Of a stretch of DNA of 64,000 bases, positions 22,452-34,238 are shown in pieces. The DNA lies in the NCBI RefSeq assembly GCF_902167145.1, contig NC_050104.1, forward strand, positions 7,028,001 through 7,092,000. Reading direction: 5' to 3'. Source of the DNA: Zea mays (Eukaryota; Streptophyta; Magnoliopsida; Poales; Poaceae). Every line of letters starts with the position of its first letter. Position 1 is the first letter of the stretch. Made by a program: the position numbers and the translations under genes. The notes beneath the pieces were generated by a model. The model ran no database searches and had not been told where the DNA came from. It saw nothing but the letters and a program-made list of their open reading frames with translations.

Positions 22452-25231
22452 TGAAGCGTACCAATCCTTTGGGACTCAAATGTGATACAATTACTAGTCC
22501 CAGGAGGCTAGTAACCACATTCCTTACTTCAAATAGTACAGAGTTTGAGTAAATGTTATTACAATACCAGGGTACAAGCTCGAGAGTGAGCCGGAATTAT
22601 AAAACGCAGTGGAAGATAAACTAGCCCAGGCCACAGGCAGAACTGGGTGAAGACACAACCCCCTCAATCAAGCATAGCAGAAAAGAAGTCTTTAGCTGCT
22701 GAAAAACATAAATAAATCTGGGTGAATACACTAGGTATTCTGCAAGCCCACCCAGCTCCCGTAAAGAGAAAGAGACCTATATCATACATGCTTCATATGG
22801 TGGAGTTGAAGTCACTCTTCTTTTTCTTAGAGAAATGCAGTACTTGTTTTTAGGGTTTTCCCAAAGAAATAGAATAACACTTGCTTAACCACCACTGAGC
22901 TTCCCGCTCCTATGGCACCATTTTCTTTTCCAGAGACACACTCACACACACGTATTTCCCTGTTCCCGGTTGTTGTAGAAACACTAATTGTCATACCACA
23001 CCAGACTCGTCCATACCAGTGGACACGGACTATTCGAATAGGTTTAAACTCTGCGCAGAGGGGTACACTTTACCCACTAGTCCGGCTCTGCGATCTCATG
23101 GCCAATGAGACCCGAATCCGAATCTCTTTCCTTCCTCACATGGCCTAACCTTAACGGTTATACCGGAAGGAGTCAGGCCACCGCCATGTCCAAACCGGAC
23201 AAAACATTCCCCCTCCTTATCCTCTCGGTGCTCCCCAGCCTTCATAACCCTGGGGTTGGACCATACGAGTTCAGATCGAGTGACTGCCCACACAGCCTCG
23301 AGTGGTTGTACTTTTCATGAGTACAGGTAGTGAAGGATGACAAACCGGTCCTTATATGAGAGGACAATCCTTCTGCTCATGCCTAAACCAGCTGAGCCAT
23401 CACCTTAGGCCCTCCCCTAAACCAGGGAGTCCCTGATCATCCCACTCACCAGGTGATGAGGGTGAATACCCTTCATCGCACATTTTTTTGAAAACATCGT
23501 TGGTTACAACCTTTTCCCATCCCATATCTTGTGATCAAAAGGTATTAGTTAATGCGGGCTCTCATGCTCACCATGCAAATAGATTCCATCCCTTAGTCCT
23601 GGCTTAGGTAGTGGTAGAGAGAATAGGTAAATTATGCATCAAGGGAAGGATGGACTTGCCTTCGTCGAAGCTTTCCTAGCACAAAAGATTTATCTCGGAG
23701 GGGTCGGGTTCCTGCCCTTCTTCCGGAGCTACAAATCCCGGAGGATCAGATCCCTCTTTCGCTAATAAGCACAGATAAGAACAATACATCAATCATGGTG
23801 ACTTTAGTGGGGTGTGCCAATTCTTATACCTTATTATTTTTGTGCCCTATGATTTATTTAAACTATTTTTGGTGCATGAAATATCAGCATATAAATATAT
23901 ATATGAAAATGGGAAAAAGAAATGGGAAAAGAAAAGGAAAAGGGTTTTCCTGCTTGCTGGGCCGGGGGGTGATTTTGGCCCATCCGGGCCCGACAGGCGG
24001 CCCACTCGGCCCATCAGCGGGGGAGACGGCGGGGGACGGCGCCGTGGCGCGGGCCCACACGTCAGCGAGAGGAGGAGGGGTTAACGGCGCGGAGCGGGCG
24101 ACGGAGGGGGGAAAGTCGATCGGGGCTTGGCCGCCGGTGAAATCCCGCGGCGGTTCTCCGCCGTGGGTCCGGTTCTGTGGCGGGGGAGCGGTGGCGAGGC
24201 ACGGGCGGTGGTAGGGGGTCACGGGGGTGGGGTCAATTTGACCGGCGGAGACCTAGGGTGGCCGGTCCACGGCACGGTGGCAGGCACTCGCGGCGGTGAG
24301 GTCGCCGGCGAGGCAGCCGAGCGCAATAGGAGGTGGGGATGGGTGCATTGCGATCGTGAGTGAGTGGCGGAGCTCAAGCACCAAAGTAATTCGACCGAAA
24401 GCTACTAGAGAGGAGAGAACGAAGCTCACCGGAGTGAGGGGGGAACGAGGCGGCGCTAGCTCAATTGGGCTCGGGGAGGAGTGGAAGAGGTGGTCGGGGC
24501 TGGTGTGGAGAATGCGGAGCTCGGGCGGTCCCTTTTATAGGCGCCCGGGAGGGGGGAGGAAGGGAGGGGACGGCGAGCGCCGACGAGCTCGCCATGATGG
24601 CGGGGATGGAGCAAACGGCGACGGGATGGCTCGGGCAGGCGAGGGGTGAGGGGATGGCTCGGGTACAGTGGCGGGGAGATAGCTGAGGTCGGTGCGAGCG
24701 TTAATGGCGAAGCGACGGGGCGGGAGGTGGTCGGCGGCGAACGCGCCGGTGATGGCATGGGCTGGACGATGGTCCTTACAGGCGGGCCCGGGCTGCCAGG
24801 GGGAGAGCGTCGCGAGAGGTAGAGGGGAGGAGCCGCTAACTGGATGGGCCGGGCTGCCAGGCGCGGCGTGGCACGCGCAGCTGGGCCGCTTGGGCCGGGG
24901 AGGAGAGGGGGGGGAACGCGGGTGCGGGCGCGACTTGGGCCAGAAACAGCCCAGCCGAGGGGGGGAGGGTTTTTCCTTTTTCTTTTTCTGATTTCTATTT
25001 CACTTTTCCATTTTCTATTTTTTTCTTTTTATTTCCTTTTCTTTTGATTCAACAACTTGCTAAATAATCTTAAGTGTTGAACATAATCTATGTGAGGTGT
25101 TCCTAACAATCCAAGTGTATGCATATGATGAGATGACCTAAGGGTGGAGTTTAGGGAGAAAATAGAAATAAGCGGGGGGGGTCAGGAGATTAGGGTTCCA
25201 AACCTTGTGTTGAGATTTTTGGGATGTTACA
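22452..25231 (-). mobile_element. Solo LTR, 2780 bp, TSD ACAAG
   Basis: On the minus strand it begins TGTAACATCCCAAAAATC at 25231 and ends GGTACGCTTCA at 22452, so it has TG..CA borders. ACAAG flanks it at 22447-22451 and 25232-25236, and the family B LTR reads through on both sides when compared with the copy at 4914-5961. This fits one LTR insertion reduced to a solo LTR. Bases 23930-24960 are strikingly GC-rich (GGCGG, CGGGGG) and open in several frames on both strands, but no domain is recognisable. Pyrimidine tracts at 24965-25050 and an 11-bp purine-rich AAGAAATGGGA motif at 23918-23928 border that patch. Confidence 0.7.
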
Positions 25232-26300
25232 ACAAGTTGTGGGGAATAATGTGCATGAACTCACCAAAGGTGGGAATTCATGTGATGTGTAAGGCTGATC
25301 ATCAATACGGGTTAAAGCTGAGCATTACTTTTAATAAGTTGGTCAAATTTTATTAGCAGTTACTAAATGTAAGTAAATACCAAACCATAATAAGAATAAT
25401 AGAACAAAATTAATAATAATGCAATGCATATGACAAATTGAGTTTAAGTTCCATAATTTAATCATGCGAGAGTTCTGAGCTGCTCTTGACCGTGAGCTCG
25501 GCTAGTATACCAGTTTTACACTCTGCAGAGGTTGTACCCTGTACCCACAAGTCATGTTACCCATCTGCCAAGGGGTCATGAATCCCATACACCTCTACCA
25601 AGGAAGCGAGGCAGGGTAAAACTACGAGGCCTTTACAAAGTGCCACTAGCTTCCGAAAAACCGTTACAGTTTATGGGAAGAGCACTTGCAAGAATCCCTC
25701 ATCTGACCGCCATCGTAGCAACATCAACCTGAGAACCTCCCTGCATGCAACTCCCCTACTGCCCTTGCCCCTTTCAGGTAAGGTAGTCTTCCACTAGCTT
25801 TCCTAATTAGTCAGCCAAGGGCGTCCCATTCCACCCTTATGGTGGCACGTGTTTCTCAAGTTAAGCTCCATGTTTCAATTAAAGATAATGATCTTGACAT
25901 GAACATAAATAACATAACAGAATAATTGGAACATGGATATAATGAAATATTAACCCAAAACCATATAAAGCAATAGCAAAACTACCCAAATGATTCAGGG
26001 GTAAATAAGGTAAAAGATAATCAGATAGGGTGACCTATTGGGTCCCATCAAAATTAAACCTATGCATTGAATAGTGATAATAAAGAATATTATTGGGTAA
26101 CAAAAGTGGATCAAGGGCACAACTTGCCTGGGACTTGAGATTCCAGGTACTAGGATAATCCTTAGGTGACACGTGACCTCACTGCTAGTCGTAGCAATAC
26201 AAACAAACATGGTATGTACAAAACTAACATCACACCAAACATAAGGACAAACTGAATAATAATGATCTACGCGAAGCTACGAGATCGTGGGATCGGGAAC
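25232..26300 (+). mobile_element. LTR, family B, right part
   Basis: 25237-25870 is the reverse complement of 5000-5635, including the GCCAAGGGCGTCCCATTCCA stretch. Beyond 25870 the sequence is AT-rich and unmatched in this window. The interval ends where a Sirevirus LTR begins at 26301, so that element landed in this LTR. Confidence 0.65.
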
Positions 26301-27751
26301 TGAAAGCATCTAGGCCCCTGGTTGGTTTTAGTGATTAATGACAACGTAATATTATATGTGACTAACGTATGTTTTGCAGAAACAAATGGTAAGTTAGGTC
26401 GCATTATAGGTAGAAGCACTACAACGGTGAAAACAATCCTGGAGATAAGAACTCGAAGCGACGGCTAAATCGACGAATCGAAAAGTGAAGGTCTACGTAG
26501 TCCGAGTGTCAAGGAGTTGCGGACACTCATGATTTAGTTAGGTCTTTTATTTTGTTTTAGCCGTACTATAAAGAGGGGTTGTCGATGAGTAGTTTGACCA
26601 AGAGAGTTCTAGTGTAGTGTTGGTGCATATTCACACTCACATATAGTGCTAAGTGACACTCTAGAACACACTCACAAGTTAGAACGAAAACCGAATTGAA
26701 AACAACATAAAACAGAAAATAGGGTTTCTGGCCTTGGGGCACCGGACTGTCTGGTGCGCTCTCTGCCAGGTGGGGCCAGGCTGGCCCAGGCGAAGGGTTT
26801 CCCCACGCAGAAACCCGACAGCGCAAGGTTCCCGAGTGGAATTTTAGTGGCGCACCGGACAGCGCACCAGATAGTGCACCGGACTGTCCGGTGTGCACAG
26901 GACAGTGACTGTTCACTGTCCAGTGTGCCATCAACCCAACGGTGAACTGTCAGAACTAGCCGTTGGAGTCGACCGTTGGCGCACCGGTGGCGCACAGGAC
27001 TGTCCGGTGCGCCCATGCGCAGAACTTTGCTGGTAACGGCTAGTTGGTGGGTGAGGGCTATTTATACCCCTCCACCCACCATATTTAATGTCTTGCTGCC
27101 CACATTAATTCCAGCACATTGGTAGAGCATTGCAAGCACCAAAAGCCTAGTGAGGAGATTAGAGAATCTTAATCCCGTATTTGGTCCTCATTAGCGCTAG
27201 CGAGAGCCACCTAGAGCACACACCACTTGCATTAGGCTTCTCTTGGTCAAGCGAAAGTCTATGGCTTGTTACTCTTGGTGATCGGCATCACCTAGACGAC
27301 TTGGTGGCATTGGGAGCTCGGTGATCACCGTGGAGATCTTGTTGGTGACCCGACTCAAGTTTGTAAGCGGTCGTGAGGGATCCACCGCGCCGGAGTGGCA
27401 AAGGATCATCTCGTAGTGAGCACTTGGTTCTTGCGAGGACCAAGGGGGAGCGATACCCTTGCGCAGGTGCTCCAACGAGGACTAGTGGAGAGTGACGACT
27501 CTTTGATACCTCGGGAAAAATTGGAGGAGTCTTCTAAACCTTGCTTTACATTCCACACTTAATTCAAGCATTTTCCATTGTGTATTTGTTTAGCAAGTAT
27601 TTGAAGTATTGACTTAGCATTGTTGTATTTCTAGTATTATTCTCTTAGTGCTAGTTGTTGGGGTGAAGTTGGGCTCTTGCTTAGGGTTTAATTAGCGTTG
27701 ATTTTTAGAAAAGCCCAATTCACCCCCCTCTTGGGCATCGTGATCCTTTCA
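26301..27751 (+). repeat. 5' LTR of a plus-strand Sirevirus, 1451 bp
   Basis: It begins TGAAAGCATCTAGGCCCCTGG and ends GTGATCCTTTCA, and the primer binding site follows after one base. The U3 part carries several CACCGGAC..GTCCGGTG palindromic words (about 26740-26900 and 26990-27010), a Sirevirus LTR hallmark. TATTTATA at 27059-27066 is the likely TATA box. The matching 3' LTR is not in the window, because the element is cut at 30743. Confidence 0.8.
27059..27066 (+). promoter_or_regulatory. TATA box of the 5' LTR
   Basis: TATTTATA, followed by CCCCTCCACCC, sits about 690 bp before the LTR end. It is the best TATA candidate in this LTR and lies just after the palindrome cluster. Confidence 0.5.
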
Positions 27752-27752
27752 A

Positions 27753-27766
27753 TTGGTATCAGAGCC
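27753..27766 (+). other. Primer binding site (initiator Met-tRNA type)
   Basis: TTGGTATCAGAGCC immediately follows the LTR end. TGGTATCAGAGC is the standard plant Ty1/copia primer binding site, complementary to the 3' end of initiator methionine tRNA. It supports the LTR border and the plus orientation. Confidence 0.85.
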
Positions 27767-27803
27767 TTGTTGCTCATAGATTAGCTTAACCGCTAGAGTA
27801 ACG

Positions 27804-29699
27804 ATGTTCGGTGGGGATGGACCTCCTCCCGTTTTTGATGGTGACGATTTTCCATATATTGGAAAATTCGTATGGAAGCATATTTAGAGGCTATAGACAT
27901 TGGTGTCTACAAAGCCGCCACACAAGGATTCCCCGCACCTAGAGATCCCACAAATCTTGTAGGTGATGAGTTTAATTATGAGAATGGAATGCTAAGGCCA
28001 AAAACACCCTTTTTAGAGGCCTTTGCAAAGATGTGTTTAATAGAGTTAGAAATCATAAAAATGCTCATGATTTGTGGATGGACATTTGTGCTCTACATGA
28101 AGGAACTAGGAGTGAGCGTGAGGAGAGGTATCACATTGCTATGAGAAAGTTAAATTCTTTTGAAATGCTTGCTAATGAAAATGCCAATGCTATGTACTCA
28201 CATCTCAATATTCTTGTAGAGGAAGTAAATGGATTGGGGCTTACTCAAATCTCACAACCTGATGTTGTGAGGAAGATTCTCAGTGTCCTCCCAATTGACA
28301 AATATGGACATATTGTCACTGTACTGCATCAAATGGATCTTTCAGTTACCACACCTACACAGATATTGGGAAAGATCAATGCTCATGAGATGTACATGCA
28401 CATCAATGACAAAGACGAGTCATCTTCCAAGAGAAAGGATTTGGCTCTCAAAGCAAATCAAGAAAGAAAAGGAAAAGCTAAAGCACAAACTGAGGAAGAA
28501 TCCTCAAGTGATGATGACATTGATGCTAACATTGCCTTGATGGTGAGGAAGACCACCAAGATGTTAAAGAAGCTCAACAAAGAAGGCATCAAATTTGATT
28601 CAAGAAAGAAGAAATTCTTTTCCAGCAAAAGAAAGCCCATTTCTGAGATGGATTGCTACAACTGTGGAGAGCTTGGTCATCTTGCTCATCAATGTAACAA
28701 GCCCAAGAAGAACAAGTTCAAGGGCAAGAAAGAAGATGACAGCGATGATGAGAAAAAGGAAAAGAGATTCTTCAAGAGGAAGGATGGGAAGCAAAAGAGG
28801 TTCCACAAAAAGAAAAATGGAAAGGCATATATTGTTGGTGACTGGCTCACTGACATTGAGTCATCAAGTGGATCTTCTTCAAGTGAAGAAGAGAATGATG
28901 AAAAAGTTGCCGCTATCACCGAGGACTTCTCTTCACCACCACCATCGCCATCATCGACTTCTCACCTATGCCTCATGGCTAGAGGTGAACGGAAGGTACA
29001 AAATGATATTGATATTACTTATGATAGTGATAGTGATAGTGATGAGGAATTTGCTTCACCTTCCTATGATGAACTAGCTGACTTGCTTAAAGAATACACT
29101 CAAATCATTAGGAAGTCAAAAGCTAAATGTGATAAGTTGAAAAATGAAAATGAATCTTTGAATGCCAAATATGACATAGTTATGAAAGCTAGTGATGAAA
29201 TGAAACAAGAAAACAAAACTATGTCATCCACTGTAAATGAGCTCACAACCTCCCTAAAAGATGCTAAGGATAAATGTGACAAGTTAAATGAAGCTAATAG
29301 GGAGTTGAAAGATGGACTAGTGAAAATCAAGGAAGACTATACTAAGATTAAATTTGATCATGATAATCTTCTTGTTAAAAATGAACTTTTATCTTGCAAT
29401 ACATATGAGGCTATTAACCCTGTTGTTAAGATTGATGTAGCAACCTCATGTGATGATTTGAGTCAAGGAGAGCAAACTAGTCTACATGATGAATTGACCG
29501 AAAAGGTTGAAGTATTGACTTTAGACAACCAAAAATTGAAGAGATACTTGACTGATGCAACTACTAGAGGAAAGGTTGCTATTGAGAACAATGATTTCAA
29601 CAATGAGTTGGCAGTGGATAATGAAAGGCTTAAAATGAGGTCAAGAAACTTAAGAGTGAAAATGAACATCTTGCAACAAGTGTGCAAAAGTTCAACAAG
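27804..29699 (+). pseudogene. gag: Sirevirus gag, frameshifted
   Basis: The start at 27804 reads MFGGDGPPPVFDGDDFPY and then changes frame near 27856, where two extra bases appear. The next frame (27872-28070) gives AYLEAIDIGVYKAATQGFPAP.., and the frame shifts again near 28030 into a long open frame. That frame holds a UBN2-type Gag core (..NRVRNHKNAHDLWMDI..), a CCHC zinc knuckle CYNCGELGHLAHQC (about 28654-28695), Lys-rich and acidic/serine-rich spacers, and a long coiled coil typical of Sirevirus Gag. From about 29635 the frame again departs from the expected coiled-coil sense. Gag would package the element RNA in cytoplasmic particles; this copy cannot make it intact. Confidence 0.8.
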
Positions 29700-30743
29700 T
29701 GCTGGTGGCAACCTCTACTGTCTGGTGATTGTTGATGATTTCTCAAGATACACTTGGGTGTTCTTTCTCCATGATAAATCTGAAGTTGCATCTATATTCA
29801 AGAAGTTTGCCAAGAAAGCTCAAAATGAATTTGATTGCAAGATCAAGAATATTAGAAGTGATAATGGTAAAGAATTTGACAACACCAACATTCATGAGTA
29901 CTGTGATGAGATTGGGATCAAGCATGAAGTATCTGCTACATATACACCTCAACAAAATGGAGTTGTTGAAAGGAAAAATAGGACCTTGATCACACTTGCA
30001 AGAACAATGATTGATGAGTATAACACACCGGAGAGGTTTTGGGCCGAAGCTGTCAACACTGCATGTTATGCATCAAACAGGCTATTTCCTCACCGGCTAC
30101 TTGCGAAGACTCCCTATGAACTGCTAAATGGGAAAAAGCTAGCGTCTCCTTCTTCCAGGTGTTTGGATGCAAATGCTACATCTACAAGAAACGTCATCAC
30201 CTAGGGAAGTTTCAAAGACGTTGTGATATTGGTTTTCTTTTGGGTTATTCATCAAAGTCCAAAGCATATCGAGTATTCAATCATGCCACTAGCGTGGTAG
30301 AAGAAATATATGATGTGGAATTTGATGAGACTAATGGCTCCCAAGGAGCACTTGAAAATCTTGATGATGTAGGTGATGAGCCACTTAGGGAAGCAATTAA
30401 GAACATGCTAATTGGAGCTATCAAACCAAAAGAAGATGAAGAAGAGGTGCAAAACATTGAAAGGCCTTCTTCATCAAATGTACCACAAGATGATGAAAAA
30501 GATGAGAGGCATGCAAATGAAGATACATTTGTCTCTAATGAACAAGCAAGGGTACAAGCCGAAGATGTTGATGCTCCAGGATCTTCTTCCCAAGTGGTTG
30601 ACAGGAGAAATTCATCACTACTTCAAGCTCACCCTCAAAACCAAATCATTGGGAGTCCTTCACAAGGGGTTATTACTCGATCACATAAACATGCTTCTTT
30701 TATTGAACATCACTCCTTTGTTTCTTGTGTGGAGCCTTGATTT
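29700..30743 (+). pseudogene. Sirevirus integrase and linker fragment, fused to gag by deletion
   Basis: The open frame continues straight from Gag coiled coil (..CKSSTS) into the integrase core (GGNLYCLVIVDDFSRYTW..), so the protease, the GAG-pre-integrase domain and the first part of integrase are missing. The catalytic core shows VDD, IRSDNGKEF and PQQNGVVERKN, the expected second Asp and Glu surroundings. A frameshift near 30150-30160 moves the reading to FGCKCYIYKKRHHLGKF, the conserved post-core segment, then to the acidic linker between integrase and reverse transcriptase, ending SFVSCVEP. Reverse transcriptase and RNase H of this element are absent. The break at about 30743 joins it to a minus-strand element. 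Confidence 0.8.
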
Positions 30744-31886
30744 GGAATCCAAGGAAATACTTCAACTCCCCCATCATGGACATCTCAAATTTCTGTATCA
30801 TGATTCTACAAAACTCTTCACAAGATGACTTGTTAGTAGACCCAAAGATGATATCATCAACATAAATTTGACATATAAACAAGTCTTTGTCAATTGTTTT
30901 AGTTAAGAGAGTAGGGTCAGCTTTTCCGACTTTAAAGCCACCAGTGAGAAGAAAGTCTCTTAGGCATTCATACCATGCTCTTGGGGCTTGTTTGAGCCCA
31001 TAAAGCGCCTTTGAGAGCTTATACACATGTGAAGGATACTCAATGTCTTCAAAGCCAGGAGGTTGCTCAACTTACACCTCTTCCTTGATAGGACCATTGA
31101 GGATAGCACTTTTCATGTCCATTTGATATAACTTAAAGCCATGGTAAGTAGCATAGGCAAGTAATATTCGAATTGACTCAAGCCTAGCTACGGGTGCTTA
31201 GGTTTCATCAAAATCCAAACCTTCGACTTGTGAATATCCTTTGGAAACAAGTCGGGCTTTGTTCCTAGTCACCACACCATGCTCATCTTGTTTGTTGCGG
31301 AATACCCACTTGGCACCTACAACATTTTGGTTAGGACGTGGAACTAAATGTCATACCTCATTCCTTGTGAAGTTGTTGAGCTCCTCTTGCATTGCCACCA
31401 CCCAGTCTGAATTTCTTAGTGCATCCTCTATCCTGTATGGCTCAATAGAAGACACAAAAGAGTAATGTTCACAAAAATGAGCAACTCGAGATCGAGTGGT
31501 TACCCCCTTGTGGATGTCACCAAGTATGGAGTTGACGAGGTGATCTCTTTGAATTGCTTGGTGGAGTCTTGGGTGCAGTGGTCTTTGATCTTGAATCTCT
31601 TATTCATCTTCCTTTTCTTGATCGTCTTCATCTCCCCCTTGATCGATGCATTCTTCTTGAGGTGGCTCATCGTCTTGATCTTGATCCTCTTTTTCTTGAG
31701 CCAGATCCTCATCTTGAGTTGGTGGAGATGCTTGTATGGAAGATGATGGTTGATCTTGTGCTTGTGAAGGCTCTTCGGGTTCTTTTGGACACACATCTCC
31801 AATGGACATGTTCTTTAGCGCGACGCACGGAGCCTCTTCATCATCTAATTCATCAAGATCAACTTTCTCTACTTGAGAGCCATTAG
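30744..31886 (-). pseudogene. Ji/Opie-like reverse transcriptase and linker, minus strand
   Basis: Read on the minus strand from 31886, it gives the acidic linker (NGSQVEKVDLDELDDEEAP..), then VTTRSRVAHFCEHYSFVSSI near 31490-31430, and the reverse transcriptase domain down to FLGFQIK at about 30750. The catalytic motif YVDD is present near 30860, preceded by LYGLKQAPRAWYE. At least three stops fall inside the domain (near 31352, 31198 and 31071), plus a frameshift in the linker near 31600, so it is inactive. It belongs to the same minus-strand Sirevirus as the gag and integrase at 32982-36390. Confidence 0.8.
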
Positions 31887-32981
31887 TGTAACACCCCGGG
31901 ATCCACAAACACCCCAGAATGCTACTAAACTACACATCTAACATTCATATATAAAATTTCGACATCATCTCCTTTGAAAATTGCATAAACAGGGAAGCAA
32001 CAAAGTATAAATAGATATCATGATAAGAAAACATAATAGACATTAATAATCTGCTAGCAATGGGAAAACAACCATAACGACATGAACTGAATTAACCAGT
32101 GCGCAAAACTAGTTAAAAACAAACATCCTTTGACAAGAAGTTTCTAATTAAATCATGATTGCGCCTAAGCAGCGTTATTATGAGTGAAGGTGGATGTGCT
32201 GCTACTTCCCACTCCCCTTGATGAGCAACAAGCACCTGCATTGAGTAATGCAAGAGTGAGATGAAACATCTCAGCAAGTAAATTGTTTTGACGAGATATT
32301 TAAACCACAAATTGAGTTAATCAACATTTTTAAAAGAATCACAATTAAGATCAGAAATACTTGTAGATATAGAACTCAGTAGTCCCAATATAACCAATAT
32401 CATCTCATTTCCTCGAACAACCACAATATGTTGTATAACACTTCCCTGCGTCAACAATACCTGCAAATATCACTTCAATGTATGCATAGGAATGCAATGT
32501 GTAGGTCCTCTGTCTTCATACCTCTGAGGGTATAAAACCACATCATCTGCAAATATCACTTCAATGAATGCATATGAATGCAATGCATATGTCCTCTGTC
32601 TTCATACCTCTAAGGTATGAAGCCGCATCGTACCCCTCCTCGGGCAACATACGATGCTAAGTTGTACCGGTACGGTCGGACAATAGGTCACGACAAAACT
32701 TTAGATGCAAGTGAATCATGCAATGTATATGGCATGCTGCATTTATCAATATACTTCACTTCCTTCACATACAATACAAACCTCAAATAATACTTCGTTT
32801 ACCTTCAGGGGTGTGAATTAATCTCATGGGTCATACTTGAACCATAATCATCATCAATATATGGTTGAGCATCAGTATAATACAAGCAAGTAAAGCATTA
32901 CCATAGAGTTCAATTATGAAAGAATTCCATAATTCTGAATATTAGAGTGTAGGCGATAAAAAACCAACAAGTCAAACGGTA
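31887..32981 (+). mobile_element. LTR fragment, family A, inside the minus-strand integrase
   Basis: It starts TGTAACACCCCGGGATCC and is closely parallel to 62602-63580, including TGCTACTAAAC, CCTTTGACAAGAAGTTTCTAATTAAATCATG and the GTACCGGTACGGTCGGAC motif. It stops at about 32976-32981 in CAAACGGTAG, whereas the 62602 copy continues beyond that motif. The integrase to the right and the linker to the left do not meet in sequence, so host DNA was lost at this site. No target duplication is seen. Confidence 0.7.
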
Positions 32982-33330
32982 GGGAGAAGAGAACTCATGC
33001 TTGATGCCCTCCTCCTCAAGAAATCCTTCAATTTGAGAGTTCTTGAACTCCGTTCCATTGTCACTTCTAATCTTCTTGATTCTCAATCCAAACTCATTTT
33101 GAGCCCGTCTCAAGAATTTCTTTAAGGTCTCTTGGGTTTGTGATTTTTCCTGCAAAAAGAATATCCAAGTGAAGCGGGAATAATCATCCACAATTACAAG
33201 ACAATACTTACTCCCGCCGATGCTTATGTAAGCAATCGGACCGAATAGATCCATGTGGAGTAGCTCAAGTGGCCTCTCGGTCATCATGATATTCTTGTGT
33301 GGATGATGAACTCCAACCTGCTTCCTTGCT
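32982..33330 (-). pseudogene. Ji/Opie-like integrase fragment, minus strand
   Basis: On the minus strand the frame reads PLELLHMDLFGPIAY.., SKYCLVIVDDYSRFTWIFF, and IRSDNGTEF, giving the first two catalytic Asp residues of the DDE core. It stops at GIKHEFSSPY, just before the segment that should carry the catalytic Glu, because the family A LTR fragment begins there. The upstream side continues into pre-integrase remnants. An integrase without the Glu is inactive. Confidence 0.85.
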
Positions 33331-34238
33331 TGACATGCACTACAAATCCTGTCATTTCAAAATGAACATTGGTTAGTCCTAAAATGTGTCCCCCTTTAGA
33401 AGCTTGTGAAGATTCTTCATCCCAACATGAGCAAGTCGACGATGCCAGAGCCACCCCATGTTAGTCTTAGCAATTAAGCAAGTGTATAGCATTGTTATCA
33501 TTGAAATCAACTAAATATAGCTGACCATCTAAGACTCTTTTAAAGGCTATTGAATCATCACTTCTTGTAAATACGATAACACCAACATCAGTAAATAGAC
33601 AGTTGTAGCCCATTTTGCATAATTGAGAAACAGAAAGCAAGTTGTAATCTAAAGAATCTACAAGAAAAACATTAGAAATGGAATGGTCAGGAGATATAGC
33701 AATTTTACCCAATCCTTTGACCAACCTTGATTTCCATCCTCGAATGTGATCGTTCTTTGGGTATCATCATTTTTCTCATATGAGGAGAACATCATTTTCT
33801 CCCCTATCATATGGTTTGTGCACCCACTGTCGATTATCCAACTTGTTCCGTTGGATGCATAAACCTACAACACAAATTTAGGTCTTGTTCTTAGGTACCC
33901 AAACGGTCTTGGGTCATTTTACATTAGAAACAAGCACCTTTGATACTCAAACACAAGTCTTTGGACTCTTGTGTTTGCCCCCAACATATTTGGCAACTAC
34001 CTTGCCTGATTTGTTAGTAAGCACAAATGATGCATCAAAAGTATTAAATAAAATGATATGTTCATTTGATGCATTAACAATCTTTTTCTTAGGAATTTTG
34101 ATATGAGTTGTATGCCTAGAGCTAGAAGCCTCATTACTGTAAATAAAAGCATGATGAGAAACAGAATGAGATTTCTTAGCATGAATCTTTCTAATCTTAT
34201 GCTCAGGATAGTTTTCAGGATATAAAATGTAACCTTCT
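33331..34238 (-). pseudogene. Ji/Opie-like protease and pre-integrase remnants, minus strand
   Basis: Minus-strand frames give a GAG-pre-integrase/protease-like stretch: GLGKIAISPDHSISNVFLVD..LDYNLLSVSQLCKMGYNCLF at 33724-33470. This is a common segment after the retropepsin in copia polyproteins. The region upstream to 34238 is broken among frames (for example ..SGKVVAKYVGGKHKSPKTCV at 34010-33947). The aspartic protease active site could not be located in one clean frame. It lies between gag and integrase of the same element. Confidence 0.65.

Noticed and set aside
23795..24991. Gene in the GC-rich block
   Set aside because: Open frames occur on both strands at once and have no domain; openness follows from base composition inside a solo LTR.
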